From: Paraoerskovia sediminicola
Lineage (GTDB): Bacteria > Actinomycetota > Actinomycetes > Actinomycetales > Cellulomonadaceae
Reading direction: 5' to 3'
NCBI RefSeq assembly: GCF_030296575.1
Contig: NZ_AP027729.1
Coordinates: 3,162,001-3,226,000, forward strand
DNA length: 64,000 nucleotides
The notes below the pieces were generated by a model, which saw only the letters and a program-made list of their open reading frames with translations, made no database searches and was not told the origin of the DNA. How positions within the stretch are numbered: position 1 is the first letter of the stretch; every line of letters begins with the position of its first letter. A program made the position numbers and the translations under genes. This document shows positions 17,856 through 26,963 of this stretch, in pieces.

Positions 17856-19094
17856 ATGGTGCAGAAAAAGGTGCTCGCGATCGTCCTGGCCGGAGGCGAG
17901 GGCAAGCGCCTGATGCCGCTCACGACAGCGCGGGCGAAGCCCGCCGTGCCGTTCGGCGGGCTCTACCGGCTGGTGGACTTCGCCCTCTCGAACCTCGTCA
18001 ACTCCGGCTATCTGCAGATCGTCGTGCTCACGCAGTACAAGTCGCACAGCCTCGACCGGCACATCGCCAAGACGTGGCGCATGTCGCCGCTGCTCGGCAA
18101 CTACGTGGCGCCCGTGCCCGCACAGCAGCGGGTCGGCAAGCACTGGTACCTGGGCAGCGCCGACGCCATCTACCAGTGCCTCAACACCATCCAGGACGAG
18201 AACCCCGACATCGTGGTCGTCGTCGGCGCGGACCACGTGTACCGCATGGACTTCTCGCAGATGGTCGAGGCGCACATCGAGTCGGGCGCCGAGTTCACCG
18301 TCGCCGGGATCCGCCAGCCCATCGACACCGCCGACCAGTTCGGCGTGATCGACACCGACCCCGAGGACCCCACGAAGATCCGCGAGTTCCTCGAGAAGCC
18401 CACGGACCCCGTGGGTCTCGCCGACTCCCCGGGCGAGGTCCTCGCCTCGATGGGCAACTACGTCTTCAACACGGACGCGCTGATCGAGGCCGTCACCGCG
18501 GACGCGGCCGACCCCGACTCGCGGCACGACATGGGCGGGGACATCGCGCCCGCGTTCGTCGAGCGCGGCACGGCGCGGGTCTACGACTTCATCCACAACG
18601 ACGTGCCGGGCTCGACCGACCGCGACCGCCAGTACTGGCGCGACGTGGGGACCATCGACTCGTACTTCGAGGCGAACAAGGACCTCATCGCCGTCGAACC
18701 GGTGTTCAACCTCTACAACCACCAGTGGCCCCTGCACACCCTGTACACGAGCCTGCCGCCGGCGAAGTTCGTGCACGCCGGCTCCGGGCGGCTCGGGCAC
18801 GCCGCCGACTCGATCGTCTCCCCCGGCGTGATCGTCTCGGGCGCCACCGCCGTCGGTTCGATCATGTCTCCGGGCGTCTACCTGCACTCGTGGGCGTCGG
18901 TCTCCGACAGCGTCCTCATGGACGACGTGGTCGTCGACCGGCACGCCCAGGTGCACCGTTCGATCCTCGACAAGGGCGTCTACGTGTCCGAGCGCGCCCG
19001 CGTCGGCCTCGATCCCGAGGAGGACCGGGCGCGCGGCTTCACGGTGACCGAGTCCGGGCTGACCGTCGTCCCGAAGGGAACCGTCGTCGAGTGA
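17856..19094 (+). CDS. glgC: Glucose-1-phosphate adenylyltransferase (ADP-glucose pyrophosphorylase)
   Basis: Makes ADP-glucose from ATP and glucose-1-phosphate, the committed step of bacterial glycogen synthesis. 412 aa, a typical length. It starts [19 protein letters not shown]...[15 protein letters not shown], the nucleotidyltransferase signature with allosteric and catalytic N-terminal Lys/Arg. Later motifs are [17 protein letters not shown] and [15 protein letters not shown]. The C-terminal left-handed beta-helix part carries hexapeptide repeats ([22 protein letters not shown]...). It supplies the divergently encoded GlgA. Overlaps serB by 4 nt. Confidence 0.97.
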   Translation: MVQKKVLAIVLAGGEGKRLMPLTTARAKPAVPFGGLYRLVDFALSNLVNSGYLQIVVLTQYKSHSLDRHIAKTWRMSPLLGNYVAPVPAQQRVGKHWYLGSADAIYQCLNTIQDENPDIVVVVGADHVYRMDFSQMVEAHIESGAEFTVAGIRQPIDTADQFGVIDTDPEDPTKIREFLEKPTDPVGLADSPGEVLASMGNYVFNTDALIEAVTADAADPDSRHDMGGDIAPAFVERGTARVYDFIHNDVPGSTDRDRQYWRDVGTIDSYFEANKDLIAVEPVFNLYNHQWPLHTLYTSLPPAKFVHAGSGRLGHAADSIVSPGVIVSGATAVGSIMSPGVYLHSWASVSDSVLMDDVVVDRHAQVHRSILDKGVYVSERARVGLDPEEDRARGFTVTESGLTVVPKGTVVE

Positions 19095-19852
19095 CCGGGT
19101 CTGCTGCTGAAGGCGGTCGCGAACCGCACCCGAAGGACGGCACGAGGCGGGACGGGGACGGGCTGCCCCGGCACCTCGTCGTCATGGACGTCGACTCGAC
19201 GCTGATCTCCCAGGAGGTCATCGAGCTGATCGCCGAGCACGCCGGGACGCGCGCGGAGGTCGCCGCCGTCACGGAACGCGCGATGCGGGGCGAGCTCGAC
19301 TTCGCGGGATCGCTGCGCGAGCGCGTCGCCACCCTCGCGGGGGTGCCGCTCGCCGCTCTCGACGAGGTCCGTCGTCGTGCCACCTACACCCCCGGCGCCG
19401 AGGAGCTCGTCGCCGAGCTGCACCGCAGGGACTGGCCTGTGGCCCTCGTCTCGGGCGGGTTCGTCGAGATCGTCGAGCACCTCGCGGCGCCGCTCTCGAT
19501 CACCCGGTACCGCGCCAACGGGCTGGAGACCTCCGACGGTGCCCTCACGGGCCGGACCGTCGGACCGGTGATCGACCGCCAGGCCAAGGCCGCCGCGCTG
19601 CGCGAGTTCGCGGCCGCCGAGGGCATCTCCATGGAGCACACAATCGCCATCGGCGACGGCGCGAACGACCTGGACATGATCGGCGCGGCGGGGATCGGCA
19701 TCGCGTTCGCCGCGAAGCCGGTCGTCCGCGAGCAGGCGCCCTACTCCGTGGACGGACCTCGCCTCGACGCCGTGCTCGGCGTCATCGACGAGGTGCTCTC
19801 GCAGGGACTGCCGCAGGGCGCGTCGAAGAGCACGGCGGTCGACGTCGCCTGA
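19091..19852 (+). CDS. serB: Phosphoserine phosphatase
   Basis: HAD-superfamily phosphatase releasing L-serine from phosphoserine, the last step of serine biosynthesis. The nucleophile motif [10 protein letters not shown] (Asp33, Asp35) is followed by the SerB cap ([14 protein letters not shown]), motif II ALVSGGF and motif [15 protein letters not shown]. It is 253 aa, without the N-terminal ACT domain found in some actinobacterial SerB2 proteins. Its GTG start overlaps the glgC stop (GTGA), implying translational coupling to glgC although the pathways differ. Confidence 0.93.
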   Translation: MTGSAAEGGREPHPKDGTRRDGDGLPRHLVVMDVDSTLISQEVIELIAEHAGTRAEVAAVTERAMRGELDFAGSLRERVATLAGVPLAALDEVRRRATYTPGAEELVAELHRRDWPVALVSGGFVEIVEHLAAPLSITRYRANGLETSDGALTGRTVGPVIDRQAKAAALREFAAAEGISMEHTIAIGDGANDLDMIGAAGIGIAFAAKPVVREQAPYSVDGPRLDAVLGVIDEVLSQGLPQGASKSTAVDVA

Positions 19853-19898
19853 CCCGCTCGCGCGACGCTGACGGGCTGGCGCCCAGCGGTCGGCAGCC

Positions 19899-20429
19899 TC
19901 AGCGCGCGGGGCGGTGGACCCTCACGAGGGTCGCTGTCCGCGCCGCCCACTCCTGCCACGGGAGTCCCGACTCGAGCACGCTGTAGGTCGCCGTCGGGAC
20001 ACCGACGCGAACCTGGGCCACCGCGGTCTGGTCGGAGTCCTGGGATGCGAGCCGCTCCGCGGTCGCGGCCATCGTGGGCTCGTGCCCGACGACGAGGACG
20101 GTGCGCATGCGGCTGTCGAGCTCGTTCAGCAACCGCAGGAGGTCCGCGGGCCCTGCCGTGTAGAGGTCGTCGAGGGTGCGGACCTCGGGCTCCGCGTCGC
20201 CGAGGTTCGCCGCGGCGAGGTCCCACGTCTGCCGGGTCCGGACTGCGGACGACCGGAGCACGAGGTCGGGGACGAGGCCGTCGGCCAGGAGCGACTCGCC
20301 CACCCTTCCCGCGTGGCGGCGGCCGTTGAGCGCCAGCGGGCGCAGGACGTCCTCCACGGAGCCGGCCGACTCCGCCTTGGCGTGGCGCAGGAGGACGAGC
20401 CGGTGCATCCCGCCGGCGGTGTCGGTCAC
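19899..20429 (-). CDS. SixA-type phosphohistidine phosphatase
   Basis: Histidine phosphatase (branch 1) of 176 aa. It has the catalytic LVLLRHAKAES motif (His16 phosphorylated intermediate), a second Arg (VLRSSAVRTRQTW) and VVGHEPTM carrying the second catalytic His. SixA homologues dephosphorylate phosphohistidine proteins or act as general phosphomonoesterases; the substrate here is not deducible. It lies 3 bp downstream of fabI on the same strand and is probably co-transcribed with fabG-fabI. Confidence 0.87.
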   Translation of the reverse strand: MTDTAGGMHRLVLLRHAKAESAGSVEDVLRPLALNGRRHAGRVGESLLADGLVPDLVLRSSAVRTRQTWDLAAANLGDAEPEVRTLDDLYTAGPADLLRLLNELDSRMRTVLVVGHEPTMAATAERLASQDSDQTAVAQVRVGVPTATYSVLESGLPWQEWAARTATLVRVHRPAR

Positions 20430-20432
20430 GGG

Positions 20433-21199
20433 TCAGAGTCCCATCGCGTGGACGCCGCCATCGACGTGCACGATCTCGCCGGTGGTCGCCGGGAACCAGT
20501 CGGACAGCAGGGCCGCGACCGCGCGGGCCGTGGGCTCCGGGTCGGTCTGGTCCCAGCCCAGCGGGGCGCGTTCGGGCCATCCGTCCTCCATGGAGGAGAA
20601 CCCGGGGATGGACTTCGCCGCGGTCGTGCGGATCGGGCCCGCCGAGACGAGGTTGCAGCGGATGCCGTCGGGGCCGAGGTCTCGCGCGAGGTACCGGCTC
20701 GTCGACTCGAAGGCGGCCTTCGCGACACCCATCCAGTCGTAGACCGGCCACGCGAAGCTGGCGTCGAACGTGAGGCCGACGACGGAGCCGCCCTCGGTCA
20801 TCAGGGGCTTCGCGGCCACGGCGAGCGACTTGAGCGAGAACGCGGAGACCTCGAGCGCGGTCGCGACGTCGGCCCACTCCCCGAGAGGAAGTTGCCACCC
20901 ATCACCGACTGCGGCGCGAACCCGATCGAGTGGACGACGCCGTCGAGCCTGTCCGCGTGCTCACGCACCCGCTCCTCGAGCGCGGCGAGGTCGTCGGCGT
21001 CGGTCACGTCGAGCTGGACGACGGGCGCGGGCTTCGGGAGCCGGCGCGCGATCGCCTGGGTCAGGCGGAACTGGCGGCCGAACGAGGTGAGCACGACCTC
21101 CGCGCCCTCCTCCTGAGCGAGCCGCGCGACGTGGAACGCGATCGACGCGTCCGTGAGGACACCGGTGACGAGGAGCTTCTTACCGTCGAGCAGACCCAT
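20433..21199 (-). CDS. fabI: Enoyl-[acyl-carrier-protein] reductase, InhA/FabI type (apparent frameshift)
   Basis: NADH-dependent reductase for the last step of fatty-acid elongation. It has the Rossmann start [29 protein letters not shown] and the short-chain-dehydrogenase-like catalytic YDWMGVAK (Tyr-x6-Lys). The ending is typical ([16 protein letters not shown]). The frame breaks at the C-run 20879-20882 (sense GGGG); one restored G joins NFLSG to [19 protein letters not shown] and yields 255 aa, normal for FabI. The closest described family member is mycobacterial InhA. Downstream of fabG in the same order as fabG1-inhA, though 112 bp apart, so it may also have its own promoter (TACGCT about 30 nt before ATG). 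Confidence 0.92.
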
Positions 21200-21311
21200 G
21201 ACTGACCTTCCGTCGTTGACTGGTTGGAGCGTAGTGCCGCGAGCCTCCGGACGGCACGTCCGGCGTCCTCAAGGCTCGCGTCCCGCACGGGGGCGGGCGA
21301 CAGCGCGGCGG

Positions 21312-22046
21312 TCAGTGACCCATCCCGAGCCCACCGTCCACGGGGATCACGGCACCGCTGACGTACGCCGCGTCGTCCGAGGCCAGGAAGCGCACGACCC
21401 CCGCGACCTCCTCGGGCTGGGCGAACCGCCCGGCCGGGATCGCGGCCTTGTACTGCTTCTGACGGTCCTCGCCGAGCTCCGCGGTCATCGGCGTCTCGAT
21501 GAAGCCGGGGGCCACGACGTTCGCGGTGATGCCGCGGCCGCCGAGCTCACGCGTGATCGAGCGCGCCATGCCGACGAGCGCCGACTTGGAGGCCGAGTAG
21601 TTGACCTGTCCCGCTCCGCCGTAGAGCCCGACGACGCTGGAGATCATGACGATCCTGCCGCCGCGACGGCGGATCATCCCCTTGGACGCCCGACGCACGC
21701 AGCGGAAGGTCCCCGTGAGGTTGGTGTCCACGACCGAGTCGAACTCGTCGTCGGTCATCCGCATGAGCAGCTGGTCCCGCGTGATGCCTGCGTTCGCGAC
21801 GAGGACGTCGACCGGCCCGAGCTCGGCCTCGATCTGCGTGAAGGCCGCGTCGATCGCGGCCGTGTCGGTCATGTCCGCGCGGGTGCTCAGCACGCCCTCG
21901 ACGGGGCGGGCGGTGCGGTCGATCGTCGCGACCCGGTCGCCCTCGGCGAGGAACCTCTGCACGATGGCCAGACCGATCCCTCGGGAGCCGCCGGTCACGA
22001 CGACCGTCCGCGGTTCCTTCTCGGCCGTGGGCTGGGTCTCGGTCAC
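21312..22046 (-). CDS. fabG: 3-oxoacyl-[acyl-carrier-protein] reductase
   Basis: NADPH-dependent beta-ketoacyl-ACP reductase of the type II fatty-acid synthase, 244 aa. It shows the SDR cofactor motif TGGSRGIG, the NAG motif (VLVANAGITRD) with structural Asn, the catalytic Ser (MISSVVGLYG) and YSASK (Tyr-x3-Lys), and the FabG C-terminus ASDDAAYVSGAVIPVDGG. The N-terminus MTETQPTAEKEP is a short variable extension. It precedes fabI, matching the mycobacterial fabG1-inhA pair. Confidence 0.93.
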   Translation of the reverse strand: MTETQPTAEKEPRTVVVTGGSRGIGLAIVQRFLAEGDRVATIDRTARPVEGVLSTRADMTDTAAIDAAFTQIEAELGPVDVLVANAGITRDQLLMRMTDDEFDSVVDTNLTGTFRCVRRASKGMIRRRGGRIVMISSVVGLYGGAGQVNYSASKSALVGMARSITRELGGRGITANVVAPGFIETPMTAELGEDRQKQYKAAIPAGRFAQPEEVAGVVRFLASDDAAYVSGAVIPVDGGLGMGH

Positions 22047-22231
22047 GACGGTCTCTCCTCGGTCGGCAGTATCGCTCTGCGGTCGCGCAGGCCTCCTGAC
22101 GGTACCGCGCGGGAGGTGGCACGGTCGCGCAGGGACCGTCAGACGAACGAGCGGTCAGTTGTCCGGAACCGACAACACCGATGTCACCGGACCGTGCCCC
22201 AGGGCCGCCACCCGGCGCCTAGACTGACGTG

Positions 22232-22579
22232 GTGAAGAGCCCGCACGCGAAGCACCCCGTGCAGAGCGTGACCACAGCACCCGAGCCCCTGGCCGACGAC
22301 CAGGCCCGGCGCTTCAAGGTGTACACGATCCAGATGTCGATCCGGGCGCTCTGCTTCCTGGGGTGCGTGCTGATCGACCACTGGAGCCGGTGGGTGCTGG
22401 CCGTCTTCGCGGTGTTCCTGCCGTACGTCGCCGTCCTCCTCGTCAACGCCGGCCGTGACCACCGCACGTCGGACGTCATGAGCGTCGACCGCCGAGCGCT
22501 GCCTCCGGGTGCCGCTCGCGGCGACGGCACGGAGCCACCCGACGAGCGCCCCCGTCCCCCGCGAGAAGGAGAGCAGTGA
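22232..22579 (+). CDS. DUF3099-family small membrane protein
   Basis: About 115 aa with two hydrophobic segments (SIRALCFLGCVLIDHW; WVLAVFAVFLPYVAVLLVNAG) and a Pro/Arg-rich cytoplasmic-type tail, the layout of actinobacterial DUF3099 proteins. Function unknown. Two GTG codons in tandem could start it (22229 or 22232). TAGACT (22220-22225) lies exactly 6 nt before the second, the same spacing seen at other starts in this window, so the second is chosen. The stop overlaps the next small gene (22576-22579). Confidence 0.8.
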   Translation: MKSPHAKHPVQSVTTAPEPLADDQARRFKVYTIQMSIRALCFLGCVLIDHWSRWVLAVFAVFLPYVAVLLVNAGRDHRTSDVMSVDRRALPPGAARGDGTEPPDERPRPPREGEQ

Positions 22580-22809
22580 GCACGCCTGACACCGTCACCG
22601 GAGACCTGATCTGCAGTGCGAAGGGGTGCGGCGCCGAGGCGCGGTGGGGTCTGCTCTGGAACAATCCTCGGCTGCACACCCCCGAGCGGCGCAAGATCTG
22701 GCTCGCGTGCGACGACCACCGCGAGCACCTGGAGACGTTCCTCGGTGCGCGCAACTTCTTCAAGGAGAGCGTCCCCGTCGCCGACCTGCCGCGGACCCAG
22801 GCAGAGTGA
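22576..22809 (+). CDS. Small conserved Cys-containing hypothetical protein
   Basis: 77 aa. It has LICSAKGCGAEARWGLLWNNPRL, then WLACDDHREHL and FLGARNFFKESVPV. The C-x4-C ... C-x2-H pattern could hold a zinc ion; this is inference. Actinobacterial homologues are short uncharacterised proteins found next to SURF1. GTG start overlapping the DUF3099 stop, and its own stop overlaps the SURF1 start (GTGA), so the three genes are translated in series. Confidence 0.78.
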   Translation: MSTPDTVTGDLICSAKGCGAEARWGLLWNNPRLHTPERRKIWLACDDHREHLETFLGARNFFKESVPVADLPRTQAE

Positions 22810-23771
22810 GCGCCGCCGACGACAGGGCGCCAGCTGCACCTGCCGCACCACCTGAGCCGCCCGCGCCGGTCGACGGGGCGCCACGGCCGGCCCGGACGGC
22901 ACGCGACTGGCTGGTGCTGGCCGTGGGCGTCATCCTCCTGGCCGCGGTGTGCCTCGCCGCGGCCCGCTGGCAGTGGCACCGGTACGAGAGCCGCAACGCG
23001 GCTATCGCCGTCGTGGAGTCGAACTACGACGCCGCCCCGGTCCCCGCGGACGACCTGTGGCCGGCACCCGGTGAGCCGTTCGACGAGTCGGACGAGTGGC
23101 GTTCCGTGACGATGGTCGGCACCTACGACCCCGAACGGACGGTGCTGCTGCGCAACCGCCCCGTCGGAGGCACGCCGGGCTTCCACGTCCTGGTCCCCTT
23201 CGAGGTCACCGAGGGCACGTCCGCCGGCGACGTCGTGGTCGTCGACCGCGGGTTCGTCTCGTGGGGCGAGGACGCGAGCACCCCTGCCGAGATCGCTGCC
23301 CCGCCGCCCGGCACCGTCGCTGCGACGGTCCGGATGCGCCCCGACGAGCCCGCCTCGACGCGTGACGCAGCCCCCGGGCAGGTGCAGGCGATCTCCACCG
23401 ACCAGGTCCTCGCCGCGGCCCCGGGCGGTGGGGACTGGGCCGAGGGTCGGACGACGAGCGCCTACGGTTCGCTCGTGTCGGAGGACCCGGCGCCCGACAC
23501 CGAGCTCGTCGGGCTCCCGGCACCGAGCACCGACCCCGGCTCGCACCTGTCGTACACGTTCCAGTGGATCATCTTCGCGCTGGGCGCCGTCGGCGGGTTC
23601 ATCATCCTCGTCCGCCGCGAGCGCGGGCCGAAGGTCGTGGCCGGCGACCTGCTCGACGACCCCGACGGTCGCGCCGCGCGGCGGCGTCGGCGCGCGGAGC
23701 GCCCCACCGAGGAGGACATCGAGGACGCCCTGGTCGAGGCGCAGCACGGCAGGTCCGGGCAGGACCGGTAG
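22806..23771 (+). CDS. SURF1-family cytochrome c oxidase assembly protein
   Basis: 321 aa. A Pro/Ala-rich N-terminus is followed by a first membrane helix (WLVLAVGVILLAAVCLAAARWQWHRY, with the family's WQ.RR-like motif). A periplasmic domain has TYDPERTVLLRNRPVGGTPGFHVLVPF and VVVDRGFV. A second helix (YTFQWIIFALGAVGGFIILVRRE) ends with the family's FQW motif, and a charged tail follows. SURF1 proteins help insert heme a into subunit I of aa3-type oxidase, which fits the heme A synthase encoded 13 kb away. The GTG at the overlap with the preceding stop is the start that removes an Arg-rich non-family extension. Confidence 0.9.
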   Translation: MSAADDRAPAAPAAPPEPPAPVDGAPRPARTARDWLVLAVGVILLAAVCLAAARWQWHRYESRNAAIAVVESNYDAAPVPADDLWPAPGEPFDESDEWRSVTMVGTYDPERTVLLRNRPVGGTPGFHVLVPFEVTEGTSAGDVVVVDRGFVSWGEDASTPAEIAAPPPGTVAATVRMRPDEPASTRDAAPGQVQAISTDQVLAAAPGGGDWAEGRTTSAYGSLVSEDPAPDTELVGLPAPSTDPGSHLSYTFQWIIFALGAVGGFIILVRRERGPKVVAGDLLDDPDGRAARRRRRAERPTEEDIEDALVEAQHGRSGQDR

Positions 23772-23859
23772 CGGTCACCGGACCCGTGGGCGCCGCCCGG
23801 TGGCGGCCCTGCCCCGCGTTGCTGCCCGCCCCGAGGGATTCGGGCACGGGCTCTGAGCG

Positions 23860-25458
23860 CTACGCGAGCGAGACGAGCTCGGCGTACGAGTCGTTCCAGA
23901 GGTCCTCGTCGCCGTCCGGCAGCAGCAGGACCCGCTCGGGGTTCAGCGCGGCCACGGCACCGTCGTCGTGCGTGACCATGACCACGGCGCCCTCGTACGT
24001 GGAGAGCGCTCCGAGGATCTCGGCGCGCGACGCGGGGTCGAGGTTGTTCGTCGGCTCATCGAGGAGCAGCACGTTCGCCGACGACACCACGAGGGTCGCG
24101 AGGGCGAGCCGGGTCTTCTCCCCGCCGGACAGGACGCGGGTCGGCTTGTCGGCGTCGTCCCCGGAGAACAGGAACGACCCGAGGACGCCGCGGACCTCGG
24201 TGTCGCCGAGGTCGGGCGCGGCGTGCCGGAGGTTCTCGACGACCGTCGCGTCCATGTCGAGGGTCTCGTGCTCCTGGGCGTAGTACCCGATCTTCAGCCC
24301 GTGGCCGGGGTTCACGGTGCCCTGGTCGGCGTCCTCGACGCCTCCGAGGATCCGCAGGAGCGTCGTCTTGCCGGCACCGTTGAGGCCGAGGATGACCACG
24401 CGGCTCCCCCTGTCGATCGCGAGGTCGACACCGGTGAAGACCTCCTGGGACCCGTAGGCCTTCGAGAGGCCGGACGCCGTGAGCGGGGTCTTGCCGCACG
24501 CCGCGGGCTTCGGGAACCGGAGGTTCGCGACCTTGTCGCTCGCGCGCACGCCCTCGAGGCCGGAGAGCATCTTCTCGGCGCGGCGGATCATGTTCTGCGC
24601 GGCGACCGCCTTGGTGGCCTTGGCGCGCATCTTCTCGGCCTGGGCGAGCAGCGTGCCGGCCGTCTTCTCGGCGATCTGCCGCTCCTTGCGGCGCCGGCGC
24701 TCGTCGGTCTCGCGCTGCTCGAGGTAGCGGTCCCAGCCCATGTTGTACTGGTCGATCTCGCCGCGGTTCCCGTCGAGGTGGAACACCTTGTTCGCGATCG
24801 CCCGCAGGAGCTCGTTGTCGTGGGAGATGACGATGAGCCCGCCCGAGTAGTGCCGCAGGTACTCGCGCAGCCAGATGATCGAGTCGGCGTCGAGGTGGTT
24901 CGTCGGCTCGTCGAGCAGCAGGGTCTCGACGCCGGAGAACAGGATCCGCGCGAGCTCGATGCGACGGCGCTGACCGCCCGAGAGCGTGCCGAGCGTCTGG
25001 GCGAGGATCCGGTCGTCGAGACCGAGGTTCGAGGTGATGGTCTCGGCCTCGCTCTCGGCCGCGTAGCCGCCCGCGGCGAGGAATCGCTCCTCGAGCCTCG
25101 GGTACCGCTCCATCGCCGCCTCGTGCGTCTCGACGTCCAGGCTCGCCATGGCGCCCTCGGTCTCGCGCATCTGTCGGACGACGGAGTCGAGCCCGCGCGC
25201 GGACAGCACACGGTCCATGGCGATCACGTCGAGGTCGCCCGTGCGCGGGTCCTGCGGCAGGTAGCCGATCTCGTTGCCGCGCACGATCTTGCCGCCGGTG
25301 GGCTGGGTCTCGCCCGCGAGGGTCTTGGTGAGGGTCGTCTTGCCGGCTCCGTTGCGTCCCACCAGGCCGATCCTGTCGCCGGGTGCGATGCGGAACGACG
25401 CGTCGTGCAGCAGGACGCGGGCGCCGATGCGCAGCTCGACGGCTTGGGCGGTGATCAC
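23860..25458 (-). CDS. ABC-F family ribosome-associated ATPase
   Basis: 532 aa with two ATPase domains and no membrane segments. Domain 1 has GRNGAGKTT and LSGGQRRRIELARIL with LLLDEPTNHLD; domain 2 has GLNGAGKTT and LSGGEKTRLALATL with LLLDEPTNNLD. The linker (about residues 225-310) is rich in Arg/Lys/Glu (EQRETDERRRRKERQIAEKTAG), as expected for the P-site tRNA interaction motif. ABC-F proteins bind the ribosomal E site to regulate translation or confer antibiotic protection; which applies here is unknown. The GTG start (VITAQAVELRIG) is chosen because upstream in-frame sequence is not conserved-looking. Confidence 0.92.
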   Translation of the reverse strand: MITAQAVELRIGARVLLHDASFRIAPGDRIGLVGRNGAGKTTLTKTLAGETQPTGGKIVRGNEIGYLPQDPRTGDLDVIAMDRVLSARGLDSVVRQMRETEGAMASLDVETHEAAMERYPRLEERFLAAGGYAAESEAETITSNLGLDDRILAQTLGTLSGGQRRRIELARILFSGVETLLLDEPTNHLDADSIIWLREYLRHYSGGLIVISHDNELLRAIANKVFHLDGNRGEIDQYNMGWDRYLEQRETDERRRRKERQIAEKTAGTLLAQAEKMRAKATKAVAAQNMIRRAEKMLSGLEGVRASDKVANLRFPKPAACGKTPLTASGLSKAYGSQEVFTGVDLAIDRGSRVVILGLNGAGKTTLLRILGGVEDADQGTVNPGHGLKIGYYAQEHETLDMDATVVENLRHAAPDLGDTEVRGVLGSFLFSGDDADKPTRVLSGGEKTRLALATLVVSSANVLLLDEPTNNLDPASRAEILGALSTYEGAVVMVTHDDGAVAALNPERVLLLPDGDEDLWNDSYAELVSLA

Positions 25459-25638
25459 GGGGGGTCCTTCGGAGGATCGACGACGAGGGGGCCGGCGGCG
25501 ACCGACTGTCGCCGGTGCGCGGAGGCAAACGGGCAGTCTACGTGCTCGGTGCTCGGTGGCGACAACGCCGGGTGTCGCCGATGCCGGGCTTTCCACGGCA
25601 ACACGCCATGCGGCCGTGTAAAATGCTAGACTGGCCGG

Positions 25639-26373
25639 GTGACCTCGCCCCAGATCCCCCCGCACAGGGCCCTCTCCTCGGAGAGCCGGGTCGCGCTGCT
25701 CGACCTCCTGCACGACCGCGGCCACATGACCGTGACCGAGCTCGCCGAGGGCGCCGACCTCCACCCGAACACCGCCCGCGAGCACCTCCAGGTGCTCTGC
25801 GACGCCGGGTTCGTGGCCGGCGAGCCGGAGAAGCGCACGACCCGCGGCAGGCCGAGGACCATCTACCGCGCACTGCGCACACCGGACCCCGCCGAGCGCC
25901 AGGCGCCGAGCCCAAGGGCGAGCGACGCCGTCGCCCGCAAGGAGCTCACCCAGGTACTTCTCCAGGGCTTCGGCGAACGGGTGGAGTCACCGGCCGAGGC
26001 GGCACGCGAGGCCGGGAGGCAGGCCGCCGTCCGCACGGCACCGTGGGCCCCGGGTGAGGCGCCGTCGGATCCCGTCGCGGCCCTCGACATGCACCTGGAC
26101 GCGATGGGGTTCGCGCCGCGATACGAGGACGAGCCTCCGACGTTCCACCTGCACCGCTGCCCCTTCGCCGACCTCGCCCGACAGCGGCCCGAGGTGGTCT
26201 GCGAGTTCCACCTGGGGCTCGCCCAGGGTGTGCTCTCGGCGAGCGCCGCGACGGCAAGGGCCTCCAGCGACGAGGAGGCGCCGACGCCGATGGACGCCCC
26301 GGCGCTCCACCCCTTCGTCGGCCCCCAGCACTGCGTCCTGGACCTCGCCCGGAGGACGCCCGGGCAGGGCTGA
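25639..26373 (+). CDS. HTH transcriptional regulator with C-terminal Cys/His motif (SufR-like architecture)
   Basis: 244 aa. Residues about 10-70 form an ArsR/MarR-like winged helix (SSESRVALLDLLHDRGHMTVTELAEGADLHPNTAREHLQVL). The C-terminal part has LHRCPFADLARQ, EVVCEFHLGLAQG and GPQHCVLDL. The three Cys plus His near the end resemble the metal- or Fe-S-binding tail of SufR-type regulators, and the recognition helix and wing (RGRPRTIYRAL) match the same superfamily. Its targets are unknown; it could sense Fe-S or redox state, and the suf operon is 600 bp away but ends there. GTG start with TAGACT exactly 6 nt upstream, suggesting a leaderless transcript. Confidence 0.85.
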   Translation: MTSPQIPPHRALSSESRVALLDLLHDRGHMTVTELAEGADLHPNTAREHLQVLCDAGFVAGEPEKRTTRGRPRTIYRALRTPDPAERQAPSPRASDAVARKELTQVLLQGFGERVESPAEAAREAGRQAAVRTAPWAPGEAPSDPVAALDMHLDAMGFAPRYEDEPPTFHLHRCPFADLARQRPEVVCEFHLGLAQGVLSASAATARASSDEEAPTPMDAPALHPFVGPQHCVLDLARRTPGQG

Positions 26374-26515
26374 CCTCCTGAAGCACCCCACAGCAGAAGT
26401 ACCCGATGCGCGGTCGTGCCGGCTGGTGAGTGCCGAGCTTTCGTGGTCGTCTCGAGGCAAGCGGTCGAACGCTCAGACGGAGCGGTCGACGGCGACCATG
26501 GAAAGGTCTCGACCC

Positions 26516-26710
26516 ATGAGCGCACCCAGCGAGTCTCCCGGACCTCCGCCCGAGGGCGAGGAGCCGACCGAGGGCACCGAGCCGAAAGGACCGGGCCGTC
26601 CCGCGACGCCCGACGCGCCGCGTGATCCGAACGCGCCCGACAGCCCCGGACGCCCGTCCGAACCGCACCATGACTCCGGTGCGGATCCCAAGGGCCCCGG
26701 CCGACCCTGA
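26516..26710 (+). CDS. Possible small Pro/Glu-rich disordered protein
   Basis: 64 codons from ATG after an AAAGG-like ribosome site 10 nt upstream. The sequence is almost entirely Pro, Glu, Gly, Asp and Ser and contains two PKGPGRP repeats, the second at the very C-terminus. No homologue is recognised. The GPGRP motif recalls AT-hook-like minor-groove contacts but that is speculative. It could be a chance open frame in GC-rich DNA. The 140 bp before it and the 180 bp after it show no gene. Confidence 0.35.
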   Translation: MSAPSESPGPPPEGEEPTEGTEPKGPGRPATPDAPRDPNAPDSPGRPSEPHHDSGADPKGPGRP

Positions 26711-26894
26711 CTCTTTCGACCCCCACGGCCCCCACCGGACCCGTGAGCGCTCAGCGAACCTCACGGGCACCGGAGCGGGTCGGAGACGGCACATGGACAA
26801 CCGCGAGACCCGAGCGGCCGGCGCCTCGGCGGGAGCCGTCGACGCGTCCGTCAGAGCACGCTCGACACGAGGCCTCCGACCCCTCCGTGCACGC

Positions 26895-26937
26895 CGAGGG
26901 CCCCGCCCTGCGCACGGCGCGCAGGACGGGGCCCTCG
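26895..26937 (-). terminator. Terminator hairpin of the suf operon
   Basis: Nineteen-base arms (cgagggccccgccctgcgc and gcgcaggacggggccctcg) pair with a single C/T difference around a 5-nt loop. It begins 27 nt downstream of the sufT stop on the minus strand. No T-tract follows, which is common in actinobacteria. Confidence 0.7.
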
Positions 26938-26963
26938 ATCGGTGACGGCGGAGCCGTCGGCCG

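Noticed and set aside
19853..19898. Terminator between convergent serB and sixA
   Set aside because: Only a 5-bp GCTGG/CCAGC stem is visible, too weak to support.
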